From contig RCTD01000023.1 of NCBI GenBank assembly GCA_014898415.1, forward strand, positions 310,001-374,000: 64,000 nucleotides of DNA. Direction: 5' to 3'. Numbering within the stretch: the stretch's first letter is position 1; every line of letters begins with the position of its first letter. A program made the translations under genes and the position numbers. Under the pieces are notes generated by a model. The model made no database searches. It was given only the letters and a program-made list of their open reading frames with translations, and was not told the DNA's origin. Shown here one piece after another: positions 62,684 to 64,000 of this stretch. The DNA comes from Stromatinia cepivora. Taxonomy: Eukaryota > Ascomycota > Leotiomycetes > Helotiales > Sclerotiniaceae.

Positions 62684-63620
62684 AGCCAGTAGCCGCCAAA
62701 CCCCCTTGCATCCTCCGCTACTTCGCAGACAAACGCCACCCCGAAATCGCTCAACCCATCGCGCAACTCAACACATCCATTGTCGCAAACCCGGAGAACA
62801 AATCGACTTCCATACTTGCCCATAATGAATTCCCCTTCAGCAAGCCAGCAACGATATAATGTTCCCACAAATTCCTCCCAAATCGACATTGCCAATCAAA
62901 CCACCTTGTCCATACGTCCACATGATCGAAGCAACCGATCGGCTTTCACACGCATATTTCCTTCCTCTCTTCCCTTTAGTTTTTCATATTCTTGCAGGTC
63001 TACGTCTCTTTTCGGCTGGATCACCAGTTTTCTGCTTCCAGCTAGTTTTTAGGGATGGTTGGATTGGATGGTTAAGATAAGATAATGAATGACTTTTATT
63101 TAATAATTTATGTGCTCTTATGTATGAAATGACATGAAGTGTGAATTTTGTGTAATGGCAAGCTCTACCTCTATCATTAGAGGTATATGCATGATACGGT
63201 GGGTGTGGGTGCGGATGCAGGAACAGTGGAAGTAGTTATGAGCAATCTACTAAAACAAACCCAAGCACATTCGTTCAAATCAGTCACACAGCAAGGCTAC
63301 ACAATACACTCTAGCAATATCGATGAACGAATTTTTAATCCTCTCTTATCTTTTATAGAGACCAAGACCAAGACCACCGCTTTTTTCTTAGCCACTGCTG
63401 TTGCAGTTACTACTTACAAAAACATCCATCCATCCATCCATCCATGCCTATCTGCCTGCCACACCTCATCTACAAATCTCCTGAATGTTTTATAATGTTG
63501 AACCAATTTCAACTACATCTTAACTAACCCCCTCGGACATCAGTCGCTCGGATTGATTGCTCCGCACTGCTTTGCTTTGCTTCGCTTCGCTCAGCTGCTA
63601 TGCTTAACCTAGGTAGGTAT
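62684..63620. other. Convergent 3' region, CYSTM gene and Abp1-like gene
   Basis: About 940 bases between two convergent stop codons. Contains a CATC run (63,423-63,446) and a CTTTGCTTCGCTTCG-like run near 63,570-63,590. Open frames at 62,674-63,080 are read from the 3' UTR and have no recognisable domain. Confidence 0.5.
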
Positions 63621-64000
63621 CTATTGATCAAGCGCTACATAGTTTGCTGGGAAGAGACCAGAATGTCCGTTGTAGTGACCGAACCACCAATCATCATCTG
63701 GGAATTCCTGTGTGGGGTTAGTGTTTGTCTTTGATTTGAAACAAAAAGGAAGGAAAAGGGCTGAAGATCAAAAACGGATGAAAACATACCAAATCAGTAA
63801 TTGTAGCGCCTTCAGGGAAACTCAATTCATTATCCTCGGCTGCTTCATAATCATATTGTGTAGTAGCGGTAGGGCCAGCAGCATGAGCTGCCGGAGCTGG
63901 GGCAGGAGCTGGTGGTTCTGGCTCAGCGTGATGAGTTGGAATTGGTGCTGGAGCAGATTCTTCTTCACCTTCTACTAGCTCCACATAGTTGCTTGGGAAG
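63621..64000 (-). CDS. abp1: Abp1-like actin-binding protein, C-terminal part with two SH3 domains (5' end outside window)
   Basis: Last exon 63,707-63,621 and the preceding exon from 63,790 past base 64,000; the 82-bp intron (GTATGT donor, CACACAG acceptor) lies inside the final SH3 domain. The translation starts with the end of one SH3 domain (FPSNYVELVEGEEE), then a short Pro/Ala/His linker, then a complete SH3 domain: TTQYDYEAAEDNELSFPEGA, ITDL joined to EFPDDDWWFGHYNGHSGLFP and ANYVALDQ at the end. The ALYDY-type start, the WW pair and the PxNYV end are intact. This tandem SH3 end is that of filamentous-fungal Abp1 (AbpA), which links cortical actin patches to endocytosis through Arp2/3 and SH3 ligands. 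The ADF-homology domain would lie outside the window. Confidence 0.92.

Overview
The window comes from a filamentous ascomycete genome. The genes have short introns (29-bp exons occur; introns are about 60-130 bp) with GTANGT donors and CTAAC/CTGAC-type branch sites, a VeA-type velvet regulator is present, and a 22-kb AT-rich block shows the C-to-T/G-to-A decay typical of repeat-induced point mutation (RIP). Protein style suggests Leotiomycetes (Helotiales), but that is an impression, not a proof. All gene models below were spliced by hand, and exon lengths were checked for frame.

Layout. (1) 1-6,240: the 5' part of an unknown disordered protein (minus strand) and veA (minus). (2) 6,240-28,156: gene-free, extremely AT-rich block of decayed, nested retrotransposons. 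The best resolved is a 7,005-bp Ty3/gypsy element (17,160-24,164) with two 282-bp LTRs, a 5-bp target duplication and a polypurine tract. It sits inside the LTR of an older gypsy element (10,766 to about 24,222). A second partial copy of that older family lies at 24,231-25,760 and preserves the empty target site. A Ty1/copia reverse transcriptase/RNase H relic (26,230-27,700), a (AAT)n tract of about 59 units and two short un-RIPed LTR-like insertions complete the block. (3) 28,157-34,045: mostly empty, with a TTC36-like TPR gene (minus) and a 571-bp inverted-repeat element. (4) 34,046-64,000: ordinary gene-containing euchromatin: 4-hydroxyphenylpyruvate dioxygenase, 6-phosphofructo-2-kinase/fructose-2,6-bisphosphatase, RNase H1, an NHA1-type Na+/H+ antiporter, a membrane-anchored multicopper oxidase (minus), a secreted acid phosphatase, a monothiol CGFS glutaredoxin (minus), a small CYSTM protein, and the C-terminus of an Abp1-like actin-binding SH3 protein (minus). 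Long intergenic stretches carry microsatellites, minisatellites and one strong G-quadruplex-type array.

The genes do not form a biosynthetic cluster; they are mostly housekeeping (tyrosine breakdown, glycolytic control, RNA-DNA hybrid removal, ion homeostasis, Fe-S/redox, endocytic actin) plus one developmental regulator and two enzymes that are secreted or face outward. I did not find a clearly new defence or metabolic system. The most interesting material is the transposon archaeology of the AT-rich block, which could also be examined as a regional centromere candidate, the inverted-repeat element, and the unusual type II multicopper oxidase with tandem duplications both in its N-terminus and immediately upstream of its start codon.
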